64,000 nucleotides of DNA from Climacium dendroides (Eukaryota; Streptophyta; Bryopsida; Hypnales; Climaciaceae), in contig OX467090.1 in NCBI GenBank assembly GCA_950106755.1, positions 7,440,001 through 7,504,000 on the forward strand, given 5' to 3'. The stretch's first letter is position 1. The number at the start of each line of letters is the position of its first letter. The notes beneath the pieces were generated by a model. It saw only the letters and a program-made list of their open reading frames with translations, was not told the origin of the DNA and did no database searches. The position numbers and the translations under genes were made by a program. Shown one piece after another: positions 46,060-57,656 of this stretch.

Positions 46060-47409
46060 TTGGAAGTCATTGATACGGTCCACTCTCATTGCCTTCCAAC
46101 TCTTATGTCCACTATCACAGATGTTTTTACTTCATCATAGTACGTTGCTAGATTTGCAGTTCAATCTAATAGATATGGTATTGAACCTTAAATTCTAATT
46201 CTACCATCATTGATTTCTGCAATGCTCAATGTCAAAGAAAAGACGAGAGATAATACATTAGCATAAGATCAAATGCTTGATTTTGCAAAAAAAAATATGA
46301 TCTATATTCTCTAACCTTATTATAATTCTCTCCTTTCATTTTACATTAAGTTCTAAGCATGGCATTGCAATTCATTCATACATTTAACAATGTGTATTTA
46401 TTAATGTCAAAGTTGGAAGGGAGTGAGTGCGAACTCTTGGAAGCAATGTGACTTGGTTATTGTTGATATCTTAGATGGACTACCGGTTCCCAACATCTCA
46501 GTTCCACCTTTCACTATTTCTGTTTGGAATGTGTTAAATCAAAAAGAGGTTATTGAACCCATCTTTGAGTTTACTATGGAGTATATTCATGATGATAGAG
46601 TAATTTTATTGTTTCACCTAAAAAATGGAAGTGTAAAAGAATTTACACTTAAACATACCAACACGTATGGTTTTTGTCTATTTGACTCTTAGATGGGCAT
46701 GAATGAATTGAGGCTTTCCAGTTTCAAAAAAATCCAAAGATTGGATAAATTCCACTAAAGTTTCCTTCATTTATAGTTTTTGATGTTTTGCACCCACTTC
46801 TAATAATATTGTGTTTGTCAAGTACTAATTGTTTTATTTATTTATAGTAGTAGCAATGCTTTCAGATCCTCTTTTTTGTACGAAGATTATTGGAAGAAAC
46901 ATCAATGGTGGCTAAGTTCTTTATGTATGTAAACCAACAGCTAAGCAATGCAAGTATAAACCTTGAAGAAGTTGACCTACTCTACAACTTCACTTCCTTG
47001 TAAACTCAACTTATAAATGGTACAATTTCATGGAGAGGTGCCCATGAAAAGGATCCTATATTTGTATAGCTATTGATCAAGGCATTTTCAAAACCTAGTG
47101 ATGTAGTGTTGGATTATTATACATCTACATGTACCTTCAATTACTTAAACCATATTCTTTTTACATTTTGTGTAATATATTTACTACAACTAATGATATT
47201 ACTTTCAATGAATAGGGGCCTAGCTATCCATGCATGGCAGCATTGAATGTCATTTGGTGGCCTTGGAGAGTGATAGTGAGATATTCAAATTATTCCTTCA
47301 ACTTTTAAACACCCCTTCTATTTCTACTTTACAAATCAAGCATCCTCTACCTATAGACCTAGATGATTTCAATAGCAAGGACATTGTCAAGCCTTCTACA
47401 AAGCCTTGA
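46060..47409 (+). pseudogene. Decayed gene resembling an N6/N4 (beta-class) DNA methyltransferase
   Basis: Protein-like blocks on the plus strand, in several frames: TLMSTITDVFTSS and YVARFAVQSNRYGIEP (about 46090-46190), WKQCDLVIVDILDGLPVPN (about 46438-46494), then TMEYIHDDRVILLFHLKNG, then KPSDVVLDYYTS (about 47090-47130), then CHLVALESDSEIFKLFLQ (about 47245-47310). Order and spacing fit a beta-class methyltransferase: a catalytic (D/N)PP(Y/W) loop first, a GD-VLD-F-G-G cofactor-binding motif later, then a VALE-type strand. The catalytic loop is here DILDG, and the glycines after VLD are gone. The long gap and several stops suggest introns plus decay. The identification rests on motif order only and could be wrong. 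Confidence 0.42.
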
Positions 47410-47770
47410 AAGAGATGTTGCTATAAGTAAGTTGGTTGTTGCTATTAGACATGTTTTTCTTTTCTTTTCTTGTGCAATATCTCAAAATTTATTTAAAATT
47501 TTTAATTGTTTATTCATTGCATCTTGTATAGACAATCTTCTCCAACAACTTATACTTTTGCCTTCTCTTAGTTCTAAAGATTTGACATGATGCATTGAGA
47601 CTCTAGCAACAACTATGGTAGAGGCTCCATTACCCATTCTTATTGCTAGATGTTGTTCATACAATGTTGTTGTCAAGAAGTTTTTTGTCCTTGAAGCCAA
47701 TGTTGAGACACGAGGGCTTACATACAGTGATAGTAGTGAAGCTAGTGATCATTTTTTTTCCATCATTACA

Positions 47771-48005
47771 AAGTTTAGACCCTATGATTTGTCAATAGTT
47801 ATTATGTGATTATCGTTGTTTCATGGGTTCACACGTTAATTACAATTTATTGCATCATTATAATGTAGTTGCAAATAATGCATTGTAATGATGCAAAAAC
47901 GATGCAAAGTAATGCATTGTAATGATGTGATAAATTGTAATTAATATGCAAACCCATGAAACAACGATAACCAGATAACTATTAACAAACTGTAGGGTCT
48001 AAACT
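47771..48005. repeat. 235-bp inverted-repeat element
   Basis: AAGTTTAGACCCTA at the left returns as TAGGGTCTAAACT at the right. The arms continue through TCAATAGTTAT, ATCGTTGTTTCATGGGTT and AATTACAATTTATTGCATCA with their complements. A stretch at 2170-2250 shares the order of several left-arm words, so the family is dispersed. No target duplication recognised. Confidence 0.7.
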
Positions 48006-49612
48006 CTGTGATAATGTATGGTATTGGGTCAAATTGATCTTGTTCTAAACACTATTGTTATTACTTGAATTTCTAATGTCATGTAGTGAGACTAAAAGGG
48101 CCACTACATTTTTGCATCTTATCATATTCTTGAATTGTTTTGCATTTTTGTAATCCTTGGAGTAATAGTAAAGGTCATCTTCATTCTAAAAGACATCCAT
48201 TCTAAAAGACATCTTCATTCTAGAGGTCAAATATTAGGAATTTGTGTGGATTGAATTTATTTATTTCTATTAGCAATATGCCACTTTTCTTAAATGAAAA
48301 CATGTAATAAAAATTTATAAATGTTAAAGTTAGCATAGAAATAAATTTGATGAACTTCAATAATGCTTGAAAGGAATTATAAATTTTAATTAAAAATGGT
48401 ATTTGGATACAAGCATGCTTTGAAAGTTGAGATATCCTAATTAAGGTCCAAAAAATTACAAATGAAAGAATTTTTAAATTTCATATTTTATAAATAAAAA
48501 TAAAATAAATTCTTAAAAATATTATTTATTATTAGAATATATGTAATCATATCATTTTTATAAATAAATATATATATAATTATTAATTTATATATATAAA
48601 TATTTAGCACCTAATATCATATCAATGGGAAACAAACATGTATATATAAGAGTTTTATCATAAAATTTTCATTTGGTCACTACCTTTTAATTTATTTTTT
48701 ATGTTTCAAATTTCAAATTAAAAAAAATCTTTAATTTTGAAGTCCTTCTAGATGTAGCCCTTCCTCATAATATTTGAGAGGAGCTTAGAAATAATAATAA
48801 ATAGTTATATACCACATGCCATGTTGTAAAATACCACAATTGATTATTAAAACACCATAAATCAGTATATTCAATAACAAACAGTTTTTATTATGTATTT
48901 ATATTCTTATTTAATTCTTGAATTAAAACTCGTACTATAATATAATCCAAAATATGTACTACATGAATCATATTAACAACTTTAAGCAATTAATAATAAT
49001 TTTTTTAAATACTTCCATATTGTATTCTACTTGAAGCAATTAAAGTTATATTAAAATTATGCTTTTATAATAAGATTTATAATCTAACCTAAGTTAAAAG
49101 GATGAATTTTCACAATTATCTATTATGACAATCCTTATAATGTATCCCAGGCATGCTTGCAACCATCTTCACCCTAAAATGGTTTCATAACACCATCTAA
49201 ACACAAGTCCTTAGTTTCCAAAAATTCACCTTAAACCTTGAATCTAAGGTACTTCGCAATTGACACTTATCATAAATACTTGATTTTATAATCCCAATCA
49301 TCTAGCAATAATCTAAATCCCTTTTCATCCAATGTTACAAACAAGTGTATTTCATCCAACAAATTCAACTACAAAAATCCATCCAACTCCATTCATATCC
49401 ATTCATTCTCTTTGAACACATTTATAGCCATATGTTTTTACAATAAACCATGGATATAGACATCTTATGATTGACAATTACAGTATTTTTACAAGTTCTT
49501 CTGAAAATACTCAATGCTTGTTATTCCTTTAGCAACCTTGACATATAATGCAAGTTGAAAGCAGACATACAAAGATCATACAAACAAGACACAATGAAGA
49601 AACCCTCATATA
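48006..49612. other. AT-rich spacer without a recognisable gene
   Basis: Includes a run of TATATATA-type sequence at about 48540-48610. No element ends and no coding signal could be supported. Confidence 0.55.
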
Positions 49613-49697
49613 CACTAGTAGAAAACGCAAAATCTGTTGTTCGGTGACCAAAACAACGTCACCGAAACAACAGAAATTTCTGCGTTTTCTACTAGTG
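49613..49697. mobile_element. 85-bp CACTAG MITE
   Basis: Ends CACTAGTAGAAAACGCA and TGCGTTTTCTACTAGTG, with a perfect ATA target duplication. The interior holds CTGTTGTTCGGTGACC and its complement. A short relative of the palindromic MITEs at 45826 and 61345 (shared CTGTTGTTTTGGT-type core). Confidence 0.85.
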
Positions 49698-50867
49698 ATA
49701 ATAGACCACATTCAAGTTTGTACCTACATTAGGGGTTAAGCATTAGGAGCTAAGCATTAGGGATTAAGCATCAACTTCACAAACAAAGCATTTGATTATG
49801 GTGTTTACCTCCTTGGCCATTCTAAAACAAGCAGTACAAAATAAAACATTGAATGCATGTTACATATTGTGTTCAATACATACATGAAAGAAAGGAGCAA
49901 CAACCTCTACATATGAAGGACAAAGTTGAAAAAATAGAGTAGTAGTTAGGAGGCTTTGTTTCAAGTTCAAATGAAAAACAAGTCATGATAAGAATCCTCT
50001 AATGAGAATTAGGCAGTGGGAGAAGATGAATAGGACTCAGAAGGTTAGTGAGAAGATTGCATTTTTTCAATGTGGCCAAAGTAATAGGGCTTGCCTACGA
50101 GTTATCAATAGGATACTCAAAGTTGACCAAGCTTGTCATAGACTAGACCAAATCCCTTCCTAGTAAAAGAGTAAAGATGCTTTTAGTTTAGGGAGATGAT
50201 CCATCAACCGTGACTCCCTCTATTTGTTTCAAACATAAAGAAAAACAATGTGATCCATGAGACTCTATCCTATGTAAATAACAATATGGAATATTAGTTA
50301 TTGATAGTGGATAGTGGTAAAATTAAAAAAAGAACATTGAATCAATGATAATCAAGCAAATATAAAAATATAAAAATAATAAAATCAGACCCCTAATCCA
50401 ACCAATCGCATAAGAAGGTAGAATTTGACTAGTTAGAATCCTAACCATGTTGTGCAAATGTGAATGCAGTTATAGATAGAATTTGAAAATTCAGATTATG
50501 ATACCAAAATTGATGCCATATAGCCCCCCTACATGGTTAACCCCATCATACTAGCCGCTAGCCACCTAGCCAGGTGGCGCGGCGCCACTGGCCAGCTCGG
50601 ATTTGGTGGGTGGTTAGCAATGGCGCATTGGCCTCCTTACATACTTGAACTAAGCAATAGAACCCCACCCAACCCTACCTAGGTGTTTTTTAGAAACTCA
50701 TTTTATTGTTCTAAGGTTCAAACACTAAGCTCTAGCAAAATTGCAAAATTTGTTTAGGGGATTAGAGTTAGGAAAATTTGAATTTCTATCAAGTATCTCA
50801 AGCTCTTCCTTTTTCAAATTTTGTAGGTTTCTTGGGAGTGCTACAAATTGTAGTCAGTAGAATTTAA

Positions 50868-52286
50868 GGATGGCCAACCACTTCTCGGATTTTTTCACGT
50901 TTGTAATTGTACTCTTGACATTTTTTGGTCATAGACATCATCGTATACAACCAATTGTTCCAATTCAAATTGAAGGAGGGCAATTGATGCAATATTTATT
51001 GCCGATTATTGTGGTCATGGTTTGGAGGCAATGTTTTCCACATTGCATATGGTGGGTTGAGCCATAGTAGTACATACACCACAATGTTGTAGAAGATGAT
51101 GTATGACATTTGACATACAACCCTAGAAATGTTGGATATGAGGTATTGATAAACCTATTGCATGGACTTCTTGGCATTTGAGGCTTTAGTTGATTTGTTG
51201 ACACCCTTCTTGTGTCCCACTGCGGCTACATTTGTAAGACCGCCTATTTTAATTAGAAAACAAGATAAGCTTGTTTTGTATTAATTGGCTCATAGTGTTA
51301 GTTGTGCTAGAATATACAAATTATACAATTGCAGTGAATCTATTATTCGTAAATATATTATGATTGTATATTGAGCATTAGAGACTAGAAGAGAGGATGG
51401 TTTATTTTTTAAGTTCATTCATACCCCTCATAGTGATTGCTTACAAAATATTATAGAAAGTTTTAGAGACATTATTGGCCTATCAAATATTGTTGGTGTA
51501 ATTGATGGCACTCACATTCTTCTCACGTGCCAACCTAATAGACGATATACTCCCATGCCTCAGGATTTTTTTAATTAGAAAAAGTTCCATAACATTGTTT
51601 TATAGAGAGTGTATGACTCAAATAGGCTATTTTGGAATGTTTGTGTGGGCCAACCTAGAGGTCTAATATACTGGGCAGTTTGTAGTATCTTCAGTTGTTG
51701 CCCAATTAAATAGAAAACAAATTTTGGCAATGCTAGTCATTTGCTTGAGTGGGATGGATATCAAGCCATATCTTATTGGTGATATAGCTTACCCAAACAA
51801 ACCGTATTTGCTTAGGAATTTCAAAACGGGTAATTCAGCTATGGTAGATTACAACAAGTATGTTCATGTCTAAATCCTACTCATTTTATCCTTCACTATG
51901 CTAAAAAACTTTCATTTCCTACTTGTCTCTTATAAAAAATATTTTGTAGTTTGTTCAACTTTGACTCCTTTGTTAATAGTGGAAGAATAGTTATTGAAAA
52001 AGCATTTGGAGCTCTAAAGAATCATTGGCACATTCTTAAAGGGTTCAACATGTTAGTTGACAAAGTTGTTCTTGTTACTTTAGCCTATTGTGTGTTGTAC
52101 AACTATTGTGAGTTGAGAAGGCAGTAAATGCTAGTACCTGCAAATGTCAGACTTCAACATGACCCTTACATTGGATTTCATGTTGGAAGAATGAAACTTC
52201 CATTAGAAGGTTTGGTAGCAAAATTGGAAGGAGAGGGTATGAGAGACACTTTATTTGCATTATGCATTGAACATAATCCACTATGA
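50868..52286 (+). pseudogene. PIF/Harbinger DDE transposase, decayed
   Basis: Plus-strand blocks in family order, with frame changes and stops between them: FLAFEALVDLLTPFL, NCSESIIRKYI, FRDIIGLSNIVGVIDGTH, PNRRYTPMPQDF, WNVCVGQPRG, LIGDIAYPNKPYLLRNF, GRIVIEKAFGALKNHWHIL, YCVLYNYCELRR and LQHDPYIGF. The acidic triad is visible as D in GVIDGTH, D in LIGDIAYP and E in VIEKAFG. This is the DDE_Tnp_4 superfamily that also gave rise to plant ALP1-like proteins. At least three frame changes and several stops (for example after MIVY and DFFN) show it is inactive. It works with a Myb/SANT-like partner, whose remnant lies at 54762-55588. Confidence 0.85.
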
Positions 52287-54761
52287 AATTTAGGCATGTG
52301 TAGGGCTAAATTTCCTTGTACTAGAACTTATAACTATGTGTTGGTAGTAGACATTATAGAATTATTTTCATTATGTTCACATTTTTTAGAGTGAAATGCA
52401 TTTCAATTCACTTTCTTCTTTTGGTTGATTTCTCTTTTCTGTACATGGAATTCTTTTTTGATTTGGTAGCAAAAAATGTTGAATAAAATATTACATTACA
52501 TTTTTTTTTGGACTTCAAGTACTCAATATGACTTTGAAATTTCTAAGACGTAAAAACCCTCAATGACATACATTATTTCAAAATGAACAAGAACTCCTTA
52601 TAGTTGACCGCTTCATCTTTTCTTTTAAAAGTATCCATACAAATTCAAAATAGATAAGTTTGAAAATACATGGAAAATATAGCAAAATACTGATTGAGGA
52701 TTTAAAAAATATAATTTTCTTTCATGGAACCTACGACAATTACTTGAAATGGTTTTATTCTATGAAGAGCCTAATTCAAAAAAGGGGTCACTAAAAAATA
52801 CAAGATCTTAAAGGACATAACATACACAATCCCAATCCATTTACAACTTCTCTAAATAAGTTCTACAATTTAAAAATCTAAATTCTTAAATTAAATACCT
52901 ATTGAACATCACTTCATTTAATGTTCTTTCTAAAAAGACATTAATAGGACAGGAAGTCATAATTGCAATGGACACAAGTGCTTTTAAATTTGAGTAGAAA
53001 AGATAGTCTTTCTTCAAAAATGTGGAATTCAATTGTACACACAGTTTTTTTCTAAAGATTTGTCATGAAATTGCACCAAAATAATAGGCCTAGCACCAAA
53101 CCTAATTTTTTTTAAATATACTAAAAGAAAAGGAAATTATAAAAAAAATTCAAATTCAAAAAATCTTTTTAGTGAAAATACTAGATTCTACATAAAATAT
53201 GATAATAGATATGTAATAGCACACGTTAATCTCATAGTCATGAAATTACAAGGCAATTACAAAAAATTAATAAAATCAAAACTACAACACAATTATGGAA
53301 ACAAAATTAAAAAAACCTTGATTCTAAGAATAAACTTAAAACATAATTACCTATTAAAAGACAAAAATTGTGAAAAACATTCCAATAAGGTTCAAATCAT
53401 CTTTTAAATATCACATATGATTAAATGAAATTAAAGGAAAGCACGGTATGAAATGTTGAACATTTGCATTCTAAGTCCAGATTTTGAACTTAATTTACAC
53501 TTTTACATGACAAAATCTGATTATAAATTGTGAAAATTCATTATTCACATTATTCTTGTTTACTAGTACACATCCACAAATTGAAGCAGATCCTAAATTC
53601 ATAATAGAAGTATATATAGGAAATTCACATGGGTTTAAACATTTTATGAATTCAAAAAAAAAATTCAAATTCAAATTTCAAATGTAAGCAACTTAGAAAT
53701 GAAGATTACCAAAATTCATTTTGTATACTATCAAATGCCAAATAGAGTAAATAAGTCGATGCTCATTGAGTTCACAAATGAATAAAATTTACATAGAACA
53801 AGATTCACACATTCAATTTTTTTTAAAAAGGCACATTACACAATCTGGATGGTTAGAAAATGATTCTAAATTCACATGAAAGATAGCCACATTTGTACAG
53901 GAGAATTTGGAAACAAATTAGCATATCTATTAGATCAATCTACCAAAATCAAATGTAATTGACCTAAATTCATCTTTAAAATATAATCAAAGACAACTTC
54001 AAGTATCCAATGCTATGTAATCTTCTATGTCTACAACTTATTAAGAAACCCAAACACAATTGCGAATAATAGAGAGATCACTTGTGAATGAATTATAAGA
54101 AACAATTATAATGAAGGAAAGGTAAATCTTGAACAAAAACTTGACAATCACTAAATACCCTAAATCCCATTGGTACAACAGGAAGCTCTTGGCAGATTGA
54201 CCACGAGAAAAATTTTCTTTTTAAAACAGAAGTAAATGAAACATTTAAGTTAGTAATACATTTCAACTTTGAAAATAAATTATTAATTATGAGGAGTTCA
54301 TTAGAATATGAAATGATTTGATAATGATTGAAAGAGCATCTTTGTTACTATTGAAATGAACAAATAGGTGTAAAAAATCCTAAATTAACTAACGGCAATT
54401 CTCAAGATTTGAACAAGCTTAGACAAGGAACCAATGATTCAAAGGTTAAAGCAGATAATCAATAGTAGATGTTGAACCTTTATCATAGAAAGTTAAATTA
54501 ATTTTGAAGCACCATATAACTTCAAGTATGAAAACATGAATCCAAAATAAGGCAAAACAGACCTGACGACACTCATTTTCAACATGTACTTATACAATGC
54601 AAGGTAAAGAAGCAATTAATTGCATATTAATGAAAACAAATTACAATGATAGAGGGAGTGAAGTACAATATAAAATGAAGAAATAATGTCAATCCTAATC
54701 TAATTTTTTTTACAACGTTTGCAAAAATAGAGGCCATTTTCTTACTATTGGCCTGTTGCAA
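52287..54761. other. Spacer between the two Harbinger genes
   Basis: Very AT-rich. No protein family and no clear repeats. Probably the internal non-coding part of the Harbinger element, with later insertions. Whether it is longer than in active relatives cannot be judged here. Confidence 0.5.
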
Positions 54762-55588
54762 TTAGAAGAGCTCTAGTTCCAATTTTCTATTCTCTTGACG
54801 GTCTACCAAATTATTTTTGTGTATGGTCATAGTGGCTTCAATTCTAAGCCTCTCAATCTTGACAATGGAATTAACTAGTTTTTCTAAAGTTTGCACCAAA
54901 CTTCTATCAACTCTAACCCTCTTAGTAGTTGATTTTGAAGTACCTTTACCGCGACAACCCACTAAATTTATAGCACGTGTTCGAAGGTTGCTTCTAGTGC
55001 TTTTGTGGTTTTTCCTCGGATTGTTGCTAGTGAATGAAGCTGGAGCATACCAGGGAGGACTACAATGAAGAGGGTTGATTCTCTCCATCGTACTCCTCCA
55101 TGAGATCAACGAGTGCAATTGACATTCCTAACACTGGTACACCTTGATCTATCCTACCAAGCACACCATTGACCTTTGTAATAAGGTTGAAAATTCTCTC
55201 AAATGTATCATACCAAATAAATTTGGCACCATCATCTTGAATGATGCCACTTGTTTGATTTCGGAGCTTCTTCATCTTGTTGTATATGTTCCGCAACTTC
55301 TCCCACTTATTTGACAAGGATTTCACTTTTCTATCAGATTCTTGAGGAAATTGTACAATTAAGAGCTTTTGGATTATTACCCACTAATGTTGTCGCATTA
55401 TGATAGAGTTGTAAGCTTCCACATGCTCCTTACATTGCGATAATAAAAATTTGACTACAAAATTACTCCAATGACGCTCCTGCAGGACTTGTGCGAATAA
55501 AAGAAAGAGGAGGTGGTTGAGAAGAAGTGCCCTGCAAATTTTGGAGACCACTCAAGACTAGCAACCTCCCTAAACCTTCTTCCTCCAT
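54762..55588 (-). pseudogene. Myb/SANT-like DNA-binding protein of a Harbinger element, frameshifted
   Basis: Minus strand from ATG 55588 (MEEEGLGRLLVLSGLQN). It contains the trihelix-like pattern HWSNFVVKFLLSQCKEHVEA, FPQESDRKVKSLSNKWEKLR, NIYNKMKKLRNQTSGI, KFIWYDTFERIF. It then shifts frame near 55080-55110 into PLHCSPPWYAPASF and a Lys/Arg-rich tail ending in a coiled-coil-like TLEKLVNSIVKIERLR. This is the second gene of PIF/Harbinger transposons, which binds the element ends and brings in the transposase. It faces the transposase gene convergently. Internal stops near 55385 confirm decay. Confidence 0.75.
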
Positions 55589-55749
55589 TGTACCCTCAAA
55601 CCCTACCCTTGCTTAAATCCCTAAATCCCAAAGAATTGCACCCTAAATGAAACCCTCAACACCAGTACTACATCCAGAAAACAAAAAAACACTCCCATGA
55701 GTGCTGGAGCTAACTTGCTTGGGAAGACAAAGTGGAGACAATGAAGCTA

Positions 55750-56045
55750 TAGCTACCAGAAAATTGTGGGGAAGTTGTTAAAAAAAGTAAAAAAATTTCC
55801 CCACTTCCTCACTACCAAAGGCAAAATAGGGTGGGGTGTAGGTGACGTTGGTGCTAGTGGGACTTTTTTCTGCCGAAGCTAGTTCTATTAGGCGCTTAAG
55901 CGAAAACACTGGCACCTACCTGCATCCACCAAAAAAAACAGCTAGAAAGTTGTAAAAGAAATTCCCTACTACCCCATACCTAAGGCAAAACGAGGCGGGG
56001 GGAAGGTGACACTAGCATTGGTGGGTTTTTTTTTCTCTGCCAGGT
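55750..56045. repeat. Diverged tandem duplication, about 189-bp period
   Basis: AGCTA.CAGAAAATTGTGGGG at 55751 and AGCTAGAAAGTTGTAAAAG at 55940 start two units that both contain ACTACC, AAGGCAAAA..G.GGGGTG, GGTGAC, CTAG.(A)TTGGTG and TTTTTTCTGCC. It lies upstream of the Myb-like pseudogene, where the end of the Harbinger element would be expected. Confidence 0.6.
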
Positions 56046-56824
56046 GCCTGGATAAAAGTAGCCATGTACATGGGTTGATAGTCTCACAAGAACCAATAAG
56101 GTAGACAAGCCTATTACCACCCTGATTTGAAATCTGGACATCTTAGGGCCAATTCCAAGAGGGGCACATATTTTTCAGAGGTGTGTGCTTGTTTCATGAG
56201 ATAAATCCAAGTGGAATTATAATTGTCCAATCAAATTTGTAATTTCTGTAAATTTTTGAAGTAATCAACTCTAAAATTACAAAACCGTCACTAGACTCAA
56301 GCCATAAACAACCTAAAACTGCCCAATCAAGTACTAGATATTATTTATTAATGGAGTGACACGTTACCCCTTGTTGTCATAAAATCACTGATTTTGTCAT
56401 AGCATTCTCTGTTTTTGGCATAAAATGAAGAGAATTGGGGCCCAAAGTAGGTAACAGAATTGGGCCGGTGTATCCATGGAATTGGGTTCCAAACGGTATT
56501 AGGCTGCTCTACCTCATAGCAAGTGGAAATCTCCGCCAATTCCACTGCAGTCAGTCCTCCTCCCAGCCAGCCACTCACCACTCACCAAGCCCCATCCACT
56601 CCTAGCCAATCATCCCTTCCTCTCCGACCTCCCTCCTGCAATCCACATGGCATCGCCTCCTCAAGCCTGAAGGATTTCCTCCCCCTGAAACGCCGCCACG
56701 TAGCCCCCACCACTTTTACACCATCTGCCCATGTGCAACAAGAACTGACTGGAACACAAACAACGTACAAATCTCGCTGCCAATTCCATCTCCCAGTCTC
56801 AATCCCCATCACTCAAACCTTCTC

Positions 56825-56905
56825 TTGTGTCTGGGTTGTTTACTGGTGGTTTTCCAGTGTTTTTCTAGCGTTTTTCTGGTGTTTTTCTGGTGTTTGGGGT
56901 GTTTT
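56825..56905 (+). repeat. Short TTTTTCTGGTGTT repeat just before the TSPO start
   Basis: Four imperfect copies of a 13-bp unit, GTTTTTCTGGTGT, GTTTTTCTAGCGT, GTTTTTCTGGTGT and so on, end 13 bp before the start codon at 56918. An open frame continues through it, but the resulting Phe/Val/Cys-rich peptide is unlike a transit peptide, so it is read as 5-prime untranslated sequence. Confidence 0.6.
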
Positions 56906-56917
56906 GAATTGGTGCCC

Positions 56918-57655
56918 ATGGCGATGCTTGCACTAGGCCCGCATGTCGCGACTTGCAGGCCCCTCCCCATCTTGTCCGCGTCTCCATTTCGCCCCTCTCG
57001 CCGCGCCAGCGTCCCCAAGCTGGGTTCACATTTCCTCAGCGGCGTGGCTCTCAAATCCCCATCGCCCAACGTCAGCTTCCCTCCAAGCATCCGCTCATCT
57101 GTCGCAGTCCGCGCGTCCGTCAACAGCGTGGTGCCCCATTCCGTTGGGTACCAGAGCCTCTACATTGCTGTCGGGATCCCTGTCTTGTTAGGGTTTGTGG
57201 ACTCGCTCTTCAACAGCCCCGCGCAACAATGGTACTTCGACTTGAAGAAGCCGAAATGGCAGCCTCCTGGTCCGGTTTTCGGAGGGGCGTGGAGTATTTT
57301 GTATCCGTTGATGGGGCTGGCGTCGTGGTTGGTGTGGGCGGAAGGGGGGTTCGCGAAGCAAGCGGTGCCGTTGACGTTGTATGCCGTGCAGCTGGGGTTG
57401 AACTTGGCCTGGCAGGCGCTCTTCTTTGGTTCAAAGCGACTGGGGGCGGCGTTTTATGATATAGTGGCATTGGATGTGGTGCTGGTGGCGACGATTGTCA
57501 AGTTTCAGAGTGTGAATGCTGTGGCGGCGAATTTGTTGAAACCCTATTTGGCGTGGGTGCTGTTTGCGACGGCGTTGAGCTGGCGGTTGTGGGATCTCAA
57601 CCGAGACTTGACGGTGGGGACGAGCGACCCGCCACCTGCTGCGTCCGCTACCTAA
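56918..57655 (+). CDS. TSPO: TSPO/MBR family translocator with a plastid-type leader
   Basis: A single exon of 245 aa. The ATG at 56918 sits in CCCATGGCG, a good plant start context. Residues 1-68 are Ser/Arg/Pro-rich, poor in acidic residues, and end in SVAVRAS, a typical plastid processing site, so the mature protein probably begins near 66. Five hydrophobic segments follow at about 79-97, 121-141, 147-170, 177-196 and 204-222. Family hallmarks are KKPKWQPPGPVFGGAWSILY (110-129), GLNLAWQALFF (160-170) and the tail LSWRLWDLNR (220-229). TSPO proteins bind porphyrins and sterols and, in plants, are stress- and abscisic-acid-linked; the best-studied Arabidopsis protein lies in ER and Golgi, so a plastid leader is notable. 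The coding part is clearly more GC-rich than the surroundings. An upstream in-frame start at 56825 is less likely because it adds a hydrophobic Cys-rich peptide. Confidence 0.9.
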   Translation: MAMLALGPHVATCRPLPILSASPFRPSRRASVPKLGSHFLSGVALKSPSPNVSFPPSIRSSVAVRASVNSVVPHSVGYQSLYIAVGIPVLLGFVDSLFNSPAQQWYFDLKKPKWQPPGPVFGGAWSILYPLMGLASWLVWAEGGFAKQAVPLTLYAVQLGLNLAWQALFFGSKRLGAAFYDIVALDVVLVATIVKFQSVNAVAANLLKPYLAWVLFATALSWRLWDLNRDLTVGTSDPPPAASAT

Positions 57656-57656
57656 G

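Noticed and set aside
50518..56090. Possible Harbinger termini (CTACATGGTTA near 50530 and GTACATGGGTT near 56065)
   Set aside because: The resemblance is too short and no TTA/TAA duplication was found, so element ends were not assigned.
56825..56917. Extension of the TSPO protein to an upstream ATG at 56825
   Set aside because: It would translate the TTTTTCTGGTGTT repeat into a hydrophobic Cys-rich peptide; the ATG at 56918 has a better context and gives a typical transit peptide.
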